A stretch of 64,000 bases of DNA, from positions 1 through 64,000 of the forward strand of contig NZ_JARVRF010000021.1 in assembly GCF_030209835.1 (NCBI RefSeq), in the 5' to 3' direction. Position numbers and translations under genes: made by a program. Source of the DNA: Arthrobacter sp. efr-133-R2A-120. GTDB taxonomy: Bacteria; Actinomycetota; Actinomycetes; Actinomycetales; Micrococcaceae. Shown one piece after another: positions 8,512 to 17,149 of the stretch. A model generated the notes under the pieces. It worked only from the letters and a program-made list of their open reading frames with translations. It made no database searches and was not told where the DNA came from. Position 1 is the first letter of the stretch. Each line of letters opens with the position of its first letter.

Positions 8512-8577
8512 CCCAACTGACTCGCATTTGTTGTCGTTATCAGGCCTCTAAACGACAACAACTGCGAGCCAGTTGGG
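8512..8577. repeat. 66-bp intergenic inverted repeat, copy 1
   Basis: Begins CCCAACTGACTCGCA and ends TGCGAGCCAGTTGGG, with 27-base arms that pair almost fully around a loop ATCAGGCCTCTA. It sits one base after the MFS stop codon. A second copy at 15749-15814 matches at about 60 of 66 positions, with most differences near the arm ends. It may act as a transcription terminator or be a REP-like dispersed element; it has no clear U-tract. Confidence 0.85.
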
Positions 8578-8610
8578 GAGGGAACGCAGCGAGGCGGCAT
8601 AATCGGGTAC

Positions 8611-9582
8611 ATGGTCATGCTGGCACCCTCGCGCGAGCTGGACGGGCTCGATCGGCGGATTGTCGGCGCTCTCCAGGTCAATGGCCGTGCCTCCTGGCGG
8701 CGGATCGCCGAGGTCCTGGGCGAGCCGTTCAGCACGGTGACCCGCCGCGGCATCGCACTGCTGGATTCGAGCATCGTGCGCGTGGCCGGCCTGGTGACCC
8801 TTGGCCCCACCCACCTTGTGGAAGTTCATTGCGAGCCCTCCCGGTTGCTCGCCATCGCCGAGGAGCTTTCAGGCGACCCGGACGCCATATTCGTCTACGC
8901 GCTCACCGGTCCGACTCGTCTCCTGTTCGAAGTGCAGGCCCGTCCGGGGCGCCTCTCGAGCCTTGTCTTGGAGGAACTTCCAGCCCTCGACGGCGTGGTG
9001 CAGGTGAGCGCTTCGCCCGTCATGGAGTACTTCCGAACGGTGGCTGAATGGCACCCGGGTCCGGTCACCGCAGAGGAAACTGCCGCGCTCCAGGAAGTGC
9101 CTCCTCCCCCGTCCCGACCGAGTGCGAGCGGAGTGCTCGACGACGTCGACTCCCACCTTGTGCGGATCCTCGTGGCTGACGGCCGCGTTCCGGTCGCCGA
9201 GCTCGGGGAAGCCGTGGGACTCTCCGCGCCGGCCGTGCGCCGACGGCTCAACACCCTTCTTGAAGAGGGCACGCTGAGTGTCCGGGCGATCGTCGAGCCC
9301 GCGGACATCGGCCTTCCGATCGAAGCCGTAGTCTGGGTCCGCACTGCCCCGGCCGACGCCGTCGAGGTTGGCCGGCTGCTCGCTGAAGCTCCCGGGGTCC
9401 GCTACGCGGTCATGGCAATGGGCGAATTCCAGCTCATGGCCGACGTCACCCTCGCGAGCCTGGACGAATTGCGCGATTTCCTCACGTCGTCCCCATGGGC
9501 CGCACGTGCCCTGGCCGTGCGCAGTTCCCTCGTGGTGCGGGCGTACAAGCGCGGTGGCGTGCGCATGCCCGCCCTCGACTGA
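8611..9582 (+). CDS. Lrp/AsnC family regulator with two Lrp units
   Basis: A 323-residue protein with a duplicated architecture. HTH 1 is at residues 9-55 (LDGLDRRIVGALQVNGRASW in part), then a ligand-binding-like region; HTH 2 is at about 178-225 (DDVDSHLVRILVADGRVPVAEL), then a second RAM-like domain. Usual Lrp proteins are about 150 residues, so this is a tandem-domain type common in actinobacteria. It lies 183 bases upstream of the amidase operon on the same strand and is the best candidate regulator for it, by position only. Confidence 0.85.
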   Translation: MVMLAPSRELDGLDRRIVGALQVNGRASWRRIAEVLGEPFSTVTRRGIALLDSSIVRVAGLVTLGPTHLVEVHCEPSRLLAIAEELSGDPDAIFVYALTGPTRLLFEVQARPGRLSSLVLEELPALDGVVQVSASPVMEYFRTVAEWHPGPVTAEETAALQEVPPPPSRPSASGVLDDVDSHLVRILVADGRVPVAELGEAVGLSAPAVRRRLNTLLEEGTLSVRAIVEPADIGLPIEAVVWVRTAPADAVEVGRLLAEAPGVRYAVMAMGEFQLMADVTLASLDELRDFLTSSPWAARALAVRSSLVVRAYKRGGVRMPALD

Positions 9583-9714
9583 ATCATTTAGAAACCCGAT
9601 CCTCCCGCCTTGGTTCACTCCTGCCCTGAACCGGATGCTCCGCGCATCAAAAAACCTTACGGAGACCTCTAGCCAAATGTGATTCGTCCCACTATCGTGG
9701 TTCATTAATTCCAC

Positions 9715-9762
9715 TTGAGACAAAGAAGTGACTCAAAAGGAAACTACATGAAGGCAAGATGA
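9715..9762 (+). promoter_or_regulatory. Leader of amidase operon: inverted repeat and four-codon ORF
   Basis: TTGAG (9715-9719) and CTCAA (9732-9736) form an inverted repeat with 12 bases between. AAGGA (9737-9741) is ideally spaced for an ATG at 9748 that reads only Met-Lys-Ala-Arg-stop (9748-9762), three bases before the amidase ATG at 9766. The amidase itself has only a weak site (AAGG at 9751). Translational coupling through this minimal ORF is possible. Confidence 0.4.
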
Positions 9763-9765
9763 ATC

Positions 9766-11205
9766 ATGACAAACGACTTGATTTACCGTGGGGCAGTGGA
9801 GCTCGCTGGGCTCCTGCGTTCCCGGGAGGTGTCTGCCACCGAGGTTCTTGACGCGCACCTGGAACAGATCGACAAGGTCAACCCCTTGATCAACGCGGTG
9901 GTGACCCTCGACGAAGAGGGCGCCAGGGCGGCCGCAGCGAAAGCCGATCGCAAGATCATGGCCGGGGAGCCTGTGGGGTCTCTCCACGGCTTGCCCATCA
10001 GCTTCAAGGACACCGCGAATACGGCGGGGATGCGCACCACTTTCGGGCACCCGCATTTCCGGGACCACGTTCCGGAGGAAAATGATCTGCACGTCCAACG
10101 CATCCTCGACGCCGGAGCCATTCGAGTGGGCAAGACCAATGTCCCCGAGTTCGCCGCTGGATCCCACACTTTCAACCGAGTCTTCGGTGCAACGCGCAAC
10201 CCGTACGACCCCGGCAAGTCCGCCGGGGGCAGCAGCGGCGGTGCTGCGGCGGCCCTGGCAGCAGGCTTCCAGCCGATCGCCGACGGAAGCGACATGGGCG
10301 GCTCCCTCCGCAACCCGGCGTCGTTCTGCAATGTGGTCGGCCTGCGTCCCACTCCAGGCATGGTCCCCAACACCGACGGCAACAACGTCTTCTTCCCATT
10401 GGCCGTGGCCGGACCAATGGGCCGCACGGCGGCTGACGCCGCGCTCTTGTTCGACGTCATGACAGGCGCTTCCCCGGACGATCCCCATTCCGTTTTCCCG
10501 CCCAGCCTGGCAAGCCCAGCAAGCCTTGCCGCCGAACCGTCCCCGGCCGATTTTTCCGGTCTGCGCATTGCCTTCGCCCCGACGCTCGGCGGCCGGATCC
10601 CGGTGAGCCGCGAGGTACTCGATGTCATTGAACCGCAGGCGGCGGCACTCGCGGCCCTCGGCGCACACGTGGAGCTGGACTGCCCGGACCTCGACGGTTC
10701 CGAGCAAGTGTTCCGCGTACTGCGCGCAGCCTCCTTCGACTCGATGTGGGGAGAGCAGCTTGCCGCGGAGCCCGATGCCTTCAACCATTTCCTGGCCGGA
10801 AACATCCGTGAAGGTGGCCGGCTCAGTGGCCGCGACGTCGTCCGCGCCGAGGAAGGAATGACCCGCCTGATCCGCAAGGCGGCCGGATTCTTTGAGCGTT
10901 ACGACCTGGTTATCGCGCCTGCCTCCCAGATTGTCCCGTTCGACGTCGATCTCGAATACCCCACCGAGATCGACGGGCAACAGCTCCAGAACTACCTCGA
11001 CTGGATGCGTGCCCCGTACCTGTTCACCCCGCTGGGCCTCCCTGCCCTGTCGGTTCCGGCCGGGTTCACCCCCGCCGGACTTCCCGTCGGCCTCCAGATG
11101 GTCGGAGCGCGCGGCAGCGACGCCCGCCTCCTCCGCCTGGCTTCCGCCTTCGAGAAGATCTCTTCCTGCTCATCCGTTCGCCCCCAAGGAGCTGCAGTTC
11201 TATGA
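9766..11205 (+). CDS. Amidase (amidase signature family)
   Basis: A 479-residue hydrolase that cleaves an amide to a carboxylic acid and ammonia. The Ser-cisSer-Lys triad is visible: Lys in GLPISFKDTANTAG, the Gly/Ser-rich signature KSAGGSSGGAAAALAAG, and Ser in DGSDMGGSLRNPA. Length and motifs fit the GatA/amidase family, but no gatB or gatC adjoins, so it is a catabolic amidase rather than the tRNA amidotransferase. There is no signal peptide, so it is cytoplasmic. It overlaps the next gene by four bases and opens an operon with a sodium symporter, a CoA-transferase and a carboxyltransferase. The substrate is unknown. Confidence 0.9.
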   Translation: MTNDLIYRGAVELAGLLRSREVSATEVLDAHLEQIDKVNPLINAVVTLDEEGARAAAAKADRKIMAGEPVGSLHGLPISFKDTANTAGMRTTFGHPHFRDHVPEENDLHVQRILDAGAIRVGKTNVPEFAAGSHTFNRVFGATRNPYDPGKSAGGSSGGAAAALAAGFQPIADGSDMGGSLRNPASFCNVVGLRPTPGMVPNTDGNNVFFPLAVAGPMGRTAADAALLFDVMTGASPDDPHSVFPPSLASPASLAAEPSPADFSGLRIAFAPTLGGRIPVSREVLDVIEPQAAALAALGAHVELDCPDLDGSEQVFRVLRAASFDSMWGEQLAAEPDAFNHFLAGNIREGGRLSGRDVVRAEEGMTRLIRKAAGFFERYDLVIAPASQIVPFDVDLEYPTEIDGQQLQNYLDWMRAPYLFTPLGLPALSVPAGFTPAGLPVGLQMVGARGSDARLLRLASAFEKISSCSSVRPQGAAVL

Positions 11206-11516
11206 GCACTACCCTGGCATCCCCCAAGAGATTGACCATTGCCTCAGTCCCCATCGTGGGCATGATCATCACACCCTTCCTGCCCTTCGTCTCCACGCCG
11301 ACGCTATGGCTTGGCCTCCCGTCGGCGATCGTCTGGATGGGCCTCATGATCGTCGCCACGATCGTTGCCCTGCAGATTGTGGAGCACACGTACCTCCGCG
11401 AAGGCGGTGCCGAACTCGATCGTCTTGAAGCCGAGCAAAGCGCCTTGGCAAACGCCGCTTCAACAAGCGCCGCAACCAACAGCCCTGCCCCGATCACCGA
11501 AAGAAGGGCCCACTGA
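11202..11516 (+). CDS. Small membrane protein, probable symporter accessory subunit (DUF3311-like)
   Basis: A 104-residue protein with two hydrophobic segments (about 12-32 and 36-60) followed by a hydrophilic, partly charged C-terminus (EHTYLREGGAELDRLEAEQ). Small two-segment proteins of the DUF3311 type are commonly encoded next to sodium:solute symporters, and here it overlaps the symporter start by one base (TGATG). It probably supports folding or activity of that transporter. The family name is from context and pattern and is not certain. Confidence 0.7.
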   Translation: MSTTLASPKRLTIASVPIVGMIITPFLPFVSTPTLWLGLPSAIVWMGLMIVATIVALQIVEHTYLREGGAELDRLEAEQSALANAASTSAATNSPAPITERRAH

Positions 11517-12994
11517 TGCTTACAGTCGCCATCATCATCGGAATTGTCGGCATCGGCGCCCTCGGTATCGCGGGCCGCCGACGCCAGACAGAGCTCTCGA
11601 GTTGGACTGTCGGCAAGCGGGATTTGCCCCGCTGGACCAGTTGGTTCCTCCAAGCGGGCGAATCGCTGACCACCTTCAGCTTCCTCGGCCTCGCCGGAAT
11701 CGCGTTCGGTGGTGGCGTTGCCGCGCTCTTTGCCGTCGCCTATCTGACCATCAACTGCATCGTCCAATACTTCGTGATTCCGCGCCAGCGTGAGCTCGGC
11801 GCGAACCGCGGCTACCTGACCATGGCGGACTTCTTCCAGGACCGGTTCAATAGCAAGGCCCTGGGCAAGACCGTGGCCCTCGTGGGTGCCGTCTTCCTCA
11901 TCCCGTACCTGCAGCTGCAGATCACCGGGCTCGGCTTGATCGTCCAGCTCGCTACGGGCAGCGAATCGGCGCGTGGCTACAGCATGGCCGTGGCCAGCGT
12001 GCTGGTGGTCGTCTTCGTGATCTGGGCGGGTATCCGGGGACTCGCCAAAGTGGCTGTCTTCAAGGACTTCGCCATGCTCGCCGCCCTGGTCATCGTGTTG
12101 GCCGGTGTGGTGGCCGGTATTGGCGGCATCCCGGATATCTTCGCCAAAGTCATGGATACCGCCCCGAGCTACCTCACCATCAGCCGCCCGGGCTTCGACG
12201 CGACCTTCTGGGTAACCTCCGTTATCGTGACAAGCATCGGCGCCGGGCTCAACACCTTCCCGCACTTGTGGCCGCCGGTCCTTGCCGCGAAAAGCGGTGC
12301 CGTGCTGCGGGACAACGTCAAATGGCTTGCGGTCTACCAGTTCCTGCTGCTCATCCCGATCACAGCCGGAATCGCCGCCACGCTGGTCCTCGATCCGAAG
12401 ACCAAGAGCAACTTTGTCCTACTGGGCATCGCCCAGCACACCTTGCCCGAGCCATTGATCGCGATCATCGCCATCGGCGGCGCAGCCGCCGCCATGGTTC
12501 CGGCGGGCGCGATCGCAATGGGCATTTCCTCGCTTGTCTCGAACAACCTGCTGTCCGTGAAGAACCCCAAGCTGCGGTTCCGGATCAACCACGTGGTGGT
12601 CGCCCTCGCCGTCGGACTGGCCCTGGCGTTCGGGCTCGCGAAGTCGGACATCGGCGCGCTCCTCCTGCTCACGTACGGTGGACTCACCCAGCTCGCTCCC
12701 GCCGTCGCCATCGCGATCGGCCGCAAGGTGCGCATCGGCGCCGTTCCGGTCAACCTCGGCATCATCGTGGGCACGCTCACGGTAGCCGTCATTACCTTCG
12801 GCAACATCCCCACGGGCGGCGTCGATTCGGGCCTCATTTCCCTCGCACCGAACCTTGTGGTGCTCGCGGTCGCGGAGCTTATCCGCCGTCGTCGCCTTCC
12901 GCAGGTCCCGGCTGAGCGAGCGGACGACGTCGAGCGCCCGGTTCCGGGACACAGCGCGGTTGAGGGACACAGCACGGTGGGAGTCGAAGCATGA
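11516..12994 (+). CDS. Sodium:solute symporter family protein
   Basis: A 492-residue integral membrane protein with about 13 hydrophobic segments, matching the SSS family: SSWTVGKRDLPRWTSWFLQAGES at the start, and IGAGLNTFPHLWPPVLAAK in the middle. Such transporters bring in sugars, amino acids or organic acids with sodium. It sits between its small partner and a CoA-transferase in an amidase operon, so an organic acid or amide substrate is likely. The hydrophilic tail after residue 460 is Pro/Glu/Val-rich. It overlaps the next gene by four bases. Confidence 0.88.
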   Translation: MLTVAIIIGIVGIGALGIAGRRRQTELSSWTVGKRDLPRWTSWFLQAGESLTTFSFLGLAGIAFGGGVAALFAVAYLTINCIVQYFVIPRQRELGANRGYLTMADFFQDRFNSKALGKTVALVGAVFLIPYLQLQITGLGLIVQLATGSESARGYSMAVASVLVVVFVIWAGIRGLAKVAVFKDFAMLAALVIVLAGVVAGIGGIPDIFAKVMDTAPSYLTISRPGFDATFWVTSVIVTSIGAGLNTFPHLWPPVLAAKSGAVLRDNVKWLAVYQFLLLIPITAGIAATLVLDPKTKSNFVLLGIAQHTLPEPLIAIIAIGGAAAAMVPAGAIAMGISSLVSNNLLSVKNPKLRFRINHVVVALAVGLALAFGLAKSDIGALLLLTYGGLTQLAPAVAIAIGRKVRIGAVPVNLGIIVGTLTVAVITFGNIPTGGVDSGLISLAPNLVVLAVAELIRRRRLPQVPAERADDVERPVPGHSAVEGHSTVGVEA

Positions 12995-14250
12995 CGCAGC
13001 CCGAATACCCCGGCCACAAGCAAGACCACAAAGGACCGCTCGCCGGGAAGCTCGTCGTCGACCTCTCCCGCGCCCTTGCCGGTCCACACGCCGGCATGAT
13101 GCTCGGTGACCTTGGCGCCCGCGTCATCAAGGTGGAAAATCCCGACGGCGGTGATGACACCCGCGGTTGGGGGCCGCCGTTCGTGGACATTCCGGAGGGC
13201 CGCGAGTCCACGTACTTCCTGTCGTGTAACCGGAACAAGGAGTCCATCCGGCTCGACCTCAAGGCGGCAGAAGGCAAGGCCGCGTTGCGCGAACTGCTGC
13301 GGCAGGCAGACGTCCTCGTGGAGAACTTCCGCCCGGGAACCCTGGACCGCCTCGGCTTCGACCCGGCGAGCCTCGAAAAGTTGAATCCGAGGCTCGTGGT
13401 CCTCGCCATCAGTGGCTTCGGCCACGACGGTCCCGAGGGGCACCGCGCCGGTTACGACCAGATTGCCCAGGGCGAAGCGGGGCTGATGTCCCTCACGGGT
13501 TCGGGGCCCCGGGACCCGCAGCGCGTTGGCGTACCTATCGGCGATGTCCTGGCCGGAGTCCACGGCGCCTGCGGTGTGTTGGCGGCCCTCCTGGAACGTG
13601 AGCGCACGGGCCGTGGCCAAATAGTGCGCACCTCGCTCCTGTCTTCGATCGTCAGCGTGCTCGCTTTCCAAGGCACGCGTTGGACGGTGGGCGGCGAGGT
13701 TCCGCAGGCCCAAGGCAACCACCATCCCTCGATCGCGCCGTATGGGCTGTTCCGTTGTGCAGGCGGTGCTGTGCAGATTGCCGTGGGGTCCGAAGGCTTG
13801 TGGCGCCGCTTTGCGGGGGAGTTCAGCCTTCCCGTTGACGACGAACGCTGGCGGGACAATCAGTCCCGCGTAGCCCACCAGGCCGAGCTGATCGATGCCA
13901 TCGAAGCAGCATTCTCGGAGTCCGACGCCGAAGAGCTGCTCGCGCGGCTTGAAGCGGCCGGGGTGCCGGGCGGCCGGGTCCGCTCCCTGGACGAAGTCTT
14001 TGCTTGGGAACAGACGCGGAGCCAGCATTTGGCGCTTGAACTCCAGCACCCCACGCTGGGACGTATCGAGGTCCCGGGATCGCCGCTGCGCTTCTTCCAG
14101 CAGGACGGCACCGAGACCACGAGGTTGCGGCACTCCGCACCCCCAAGGCTCGGAGAGCACGACGACGCCGTCCGGGCATGGCTTGACGGAGCAGGATTGC
14201 CCGGCGACGCATTGCCCGGCGGCGCGTTGCTTGCTTCGAGGGCGTCGTGA
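12991..14250 (+). CDS. CaiB/BaiF family CoA-transferase
   Basis: A 419-residue class III CoA-transferase that moves CoA between carboxylic acids. Family features are LVVDLSRALAGPHAGMMLGDLGARVIKVENP near the N-terminus, NRNKESIRLDLK, and the region holding the catalytic aspartate (GDVLAGVHGACGVLAALLERE). In this operon it would activate the acid that enters through the symporter or comes from the amidase. It overlaps both neighbours by ATGA-type junctions. Specific donor and acceptor cannot be read from the sequence. Confidence 0.9.
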   Translation: MTQPEYPGHKQDHKGPLAGKLVVDLSRALAGPHAGMMLGDLGARVIKVENPDGGDDTRGWGPPFVDIPEGRESTYFLSCNRNKESIRLDLKAAEGKAALRELLRQADVLVENFRPGTLDRLGFDPASLEKLNPRLVVLAISGFGHDGPEGHRAGYDQIAQGEAGLMSLTGSGPRDPQRVGVPIGDVLAGVHGACGVLAALLERERTGRGQIVRTSLLSSIVSVLAFQGTRWTVGGEVPQAQGNHHPSIAPYGLFRCAGGAVQIAVGSEGLWRRFAGEFSLPVDDERWRDNQSRVAHQAELIDAIEAAFSESDAEELLARLEAAGVPGGRVRSLDEVFAWEQTRSQHLALELQHPTLGRIEVPGSPLRFFQQDGTETTRLRHSAPPRLGEHDDAVRAWLDGAGLPGDALPGGALLASRAS

Positions 14251-15734
14251 CGGCGCTCGCGGAGGCCGCGCGCCCGGAACCGAGCCCGGCGGGACACCGG
14301 CAACGCCGCCTTGGCGGGACGGAGTTTGTTGAACAGTTCCTCGACGCCGGCAGTTTCCGCCGTTGGGACCGGCCGGTCCCTGTACCGCCCGGTGCAGATT
14401 CCGCCTACCTCGCGGATCTGGCCCGGGCCCGCGACCGTAGCGGTGCGGACGAGTCCGTGCTCACGGGCGAGGGGACACTGGATGGAATTCCTGTAGCCGT
14501 CCTGGCCAGTGAGTTCGCCTTCCTTGGCGGCTCGATCGGGAGGTCCGCCGCCGAGCGGATCGTCGCGGCAATTGAAGAAGCAGGCCGACGCAGTCTGCCG
14601 CTCGTGGCCGCTCCGGCGTCAGGGGGTACCCGCATGCAGGAAGGCACCCTTGCGTTCCTGCAGATGGTGCGGATCACGGAGGCCCTCACGGCATACAAGC
14701 GTCTTGGACTGCCCTATCTGGCGTACCTCCGGCACCCGACCACAGGCGGCGTCTTCGCCTCATGGGGATCGTTGGGTCACGTCACGGTGGCCGAACCGGG
14801 TGCGCTCGTTGGCTTCCTGGGTCCCAAGGTCTACGCCGGGCTCACCGGACAGGAGTTCCCGGAGGGCGTCCAGAGGAGCGAGCATCTTCTCGCTCGTGGA
14901 ACTGTCGACGCCGTGTTGGACGCACGGGGATTCAGGAACCTTGCCGTTGAGGTGCTGGGCATTCTCGCTGGCCAGGGATCGTGGGAAGGCGCCGGTTTTG
15001 CGCCAAACCCGGGGGACATGTCCACTGGGGACCCAAACCCGGGGGACATGTCCAGTTGGGATTCGGTCCTGAGGACGCGCGACTCTGGGCGTCCCGGGCT
15101 GGTGGAACTGCTCGACGGCGGGTTCGGCCGCCTCGTCCGCTTGCACGGCACGGGCCGAGGGGCAGCTTCGGCGAGCACCGCCGTCGTGCTGGCTGAACTC
15201 GAGGGCCGGCCGGTCGTCGTCGTTGGCCAGGACCGCGTAGCCCAGCGGGCGGGGAGCGTCCTCGACGCGGCGGGTTTGGCGCAGGTGCGGCGGGGAATGC
15301 GCCTCGCGGAGGAACTGGGTCTGCCGCTCGTGACGGTGGTGGATACTCCTGGGGCCGAGCTTTCGGTCCGGGCCGAGGAGTCCGCGATCGCGGGCGGGAT
15401 CGCCGATTGCATTGCGGGAATGCTCGGACTGACCGTGCCAAGCGTTGCCGTGCTCCTCGGCGAGGGGACCGGTGGCGGCGCGCTCGCTCTTGCGGCTGCC
15501 CGCCGCACGGTGGCGGCCGAGAACGCCTGGCTCGCGCCGCTGCCGCCGGAAGGTGCCAGCATCATCGTGCACGGGGACACGTCCCTGGCGGCCGAGCTGA
15601 GCGAGCGGCAACGGATCGGAGCGCGCGCACTCCTCGAAGATGCTGCCGTGGACGAGGTGGTAGGCGAAGGCGACGGCTTCCTGAAGCGCCTCGCCGAAGC
15701 CGCCTCCCGGCAGATCTCGGCGCAGCTCACGTAA
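14247..15734 (+). CDS. Fused beta/alpha acyl-CoA carboxyltransferase-like protein
   Basis: A 495-residue protein with two crotonase-fold halves, as in acetyl-CoA carboxylase carboxyltransferase. The beta-like half (about 1-250) contains GGSIGRSAAERI and SGGTRMQEGTLAFLQM; the alpha-like half (about 280-495) contains TVVDTPGAELSVRAEESAIAG and GEGTGGGALAL. No CxxC zinc ribbon is visible. No biotin carboxylase or carrier gene adjoins, so it may act with subunits elsewhere or be a decarboxylase-type relative. Residues about 253-272 are an in-frame tandem repeat (see separate entry). It starts at GTG and overlaps the CoA-transferase by four bases. Confidence 0.85.
   Translation: MTALAEAARPEPSPAGHRQRRLGGTEFVEQFLDAGSFRRWDRPVPVPPGADSAYLADLARARDRSGADESVLTGEGTLDGIPVAVLASEFAFLGGSIGRSAAERIVAAIEEAGRRSLPLVAAPASGGTRMQEGTLAFLQMVRITEALTAYKRLGLPYLAYLRHPTTGGVFASWGSLGHVTVAEPGALVGFLGPKVYAGLTGQEFPEGVQRSEHLLARGTVDAVLDARGFRNLAVEVLGILAGQGSWEGAGFAPNPGDMSTGDPNPGDMSSWDSVLRTRDSGRPGLVELLDGGFGRLVRLHGTGRGAASASTAVVLAELEGRPVVVVGQDRVAQRAGSVLDAAGLAQVRRGMRLAEELGLPLVTVVDTPGAELSVRAEESAIAGGIADCIAGMLGLTVPSVAVLLGEGTGGGALALAAARRTVAAENAWLAPLPPEGASIIVHGDTSLAAELSERQRIGARALLEDAAVDEVVGEGDGFLKRLAEAASRQISAQLT
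15003..15054 (+). repeat. Tandem repeat inside the carboxyltransferase gene (period 30)
   Basis: Two identical 22-base copies, at 15003-15024 and 15033-15054, of a unit CCAAACCCGGGGGACATGTC plus CA. Each contains the palindrome GGACATGTCC. In frame they encode NPGDMSTGDPNPGDMSSW, placed at the linker between the two catalytic halves. The same ten-base palindrome recurs in intergenic DNA at 29027-29036. This looks like a mobile-type intergenic repeat tolerated in a linker. Confidence 0.75.
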
Positions 15735-15748
15735 CTCGTCCCCACAAG

Positions 15749-15814
15749 CCCAACTAGCTCGCAGTTGTTGTCGTTATCAGGCCTCTAAACGACATTAACT
15801 GCGAGTCAGTTGGG
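15749..15814. repeat. 66-bp intergenic inverted repeat, copy 2
   Basis: Starts CCCAACTAGCTCGCAG and ends CTGCGAGTCAGTTGGG, with the same central segment GTCGTTATCAGGCCTCTAAA as copy 1 at 8512-8577. It lies between the convergent ends of the carboxyltransferase and the MHS transporter, 14 bases past the former and 15 bases before the latter. This placement fits a bidirectional terminator, or insertion of a dispersed element into a neutral site. Confidence 0.85.
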
Positions 15815-15829
15815 TCAGAACGCGGGGAG

Positions 15830-17122
15830 TTAGTGGGTCAGGTCCTTGCCCTTGGTTTCCGGGATCATGAAGGCGAACGCGATGCCGATGGCCAGCAGGA
15901 TCACGGCGTAGACGTTGAACATGTTGGCCTGGCCGATGCTGCCGAGCCACGTCTGGAGGTACGGGGCCGTCCCGCCGAAGACCGCAACGCAAATGGAGTA
16001 CGGGACACCGACACCGACGGTGCGGATCTTGGTCGGGAACAGTTCGGCGTACACGGCCGGGACAATCGAGGCGCTGCCGGCAATGAAAAACAACATCACA
16101 GACATCGAAACGGCCAGCTGCCAGGGCGAATCCTTCAGGAGCCACGTCATGGGGAAGTGCAGCAATGCGGCACCGGCAGAGCTCACGATCAGCACGGGCT
16201 TGCGGCCGATGCGGTCGGATAGCTTGCCCCAGAACGGCAGCGACGCGATGAACGCGACGTTACCGATGACCCCGGCCCACAAGGCTGCGCCACGATCCAT
16301 CTTGAGGCTGCTCGCCGCGTAGCTCGGTGCCACGACGCCCCAAATGTAGTAGACAACCGTGAGGCCAACGGTCAGGCCAATAACCTGCAGGGCCTGCTTG
16401 CGGTACTTGACGATCTGCGGCCACATGGGCTCGCGCTTTTCCTTCGGCGCTTCGGCTTCGAATGCCTCGGTCTCCTTCATCTTGGCCCGCATGACCAAGG
16501 CATAGATGCCTAGGGCGCCGCCAACCAGGAACGGGACGCGCCAGCCCCACGCGTTCATGTCGGCCTTGCTCAGCACACCGGTCAGGATGGCGCCCAGCAG
16601 GGTCCCGGCGAGGATGCCCGCGGTGCCGGAGGTGTAGATGAGGGTCGCCCAGAAGCCGCGTTTTTCCTTGGGTGCCATTTCGGACAGATACGTTTGCGAC
16701 GACGGCAGCTCGCCACCGTGGGCGAGGCCCTGGATGAGGCGGGCCACCAAGAGCATGACGGATGCCAGGGCCCCAACGGCCTGGAATGTCGGGGCGATAC
16801 CGATCAACAGGCTGCCGACAGCCGCGAGCCCGACGGCGATGGTCATGGACGTCTTGCGGCCGATCCGGTCGCCGATCCAGCCGAAGACGAAGCCGCCGAA
16901 CGGCCGGGCCACGAATCCGACGGCGAAGATCGCCAGAGTGGAGAGGACCGCGGAGGTGGGGTCGGCGCTGCTGAAGAGCGCGCTGGCGATGAAGGGCGAG
17001 AACGTGGCGTAGATGGCCCAGTCGTACCATTCGACGGCGTTGCCGATGCCGGTACCGACGAGGGTTCGCAGATGGGACTTGTGAACCTGGGCTGTGGCTG
17101 AAGCGCCTACGGTTGCGGTCAT
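15830..17122 (-). CDS. MFS transporter, metabolite:H+ symporter (MHS) family
   Basis: A 430-residue, 12-segment transporter. GIGNAVEWYDWAIYATFSPF at the first segment and RPFGGFVFGWIGDRIGRK in the first cytoplasmic loop are signatures of the MHS family (KgtP/ProP relatives), which import organic acids, amino acids or betaines with protons. The ATG at 17122 is preceded by GGAG at six bases and is preferred to a TTG four codons earlier. It lies 27 bases after the M20 amidohydrolase gene on the same strand, so it probably imports that enzyme's substrate. Confidence 0.88.
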   Translation of the reverse strand: MTATVGASATAQVHKSHLRTLVGTGIGNAVEWYDWAIYATFSPFIASALFSSADPTSAVLSTLAIFAVGFVARPFGGFVFGWIGDRIGRKTSMTIAVGLAAVGSLLIGIAPTFQAVGALASVMLLVARLIQGLAHGGELPSSQTYLSEMAPKEKRGFWATLIYTSGTAGILAGTLLGAILTGVLSKADMNAWGWRVPFLVGGALGIYALVMRAKMKETEAFEAEAPKEKREPMWPQIVKYRKQALQVIGLTVGLTVVYYIWGVVAPSYAASSLKMDRGAALWAGVIGNVAFIASLPFWGKLSDRIGRKPVLIVSSAGAALLHFPMTWLLKDSPWQLAVSMSVMLFFIAGSASIVPAVYAELFPTKIRTVGVGVPYSICVAVFGGTAPYLQTWLGSIGQANMFNVYAVILLAIGIAFAFMIPETKGKDLTH

Positions 17123-17149
17123 GTCTTGCTCCAAGGTTTGGGGTGGTGG

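Noticed and set aside
12334..14160. Long minus-strand open frame of about 600 codons
   Set aside because: It lies antisense to the symporter and CoA-transferase genes, and its sequence is low-complexity with no family motif; it is a high-GC shadow.
14247..15734. Carboxyltransferase called as the housekeeping acetyl-CoA carboxylase
   Set aside because: It is embedded in an amidase catabolic operon and lacks a visible zinc ribbon and partner subunits, so only the family is given.
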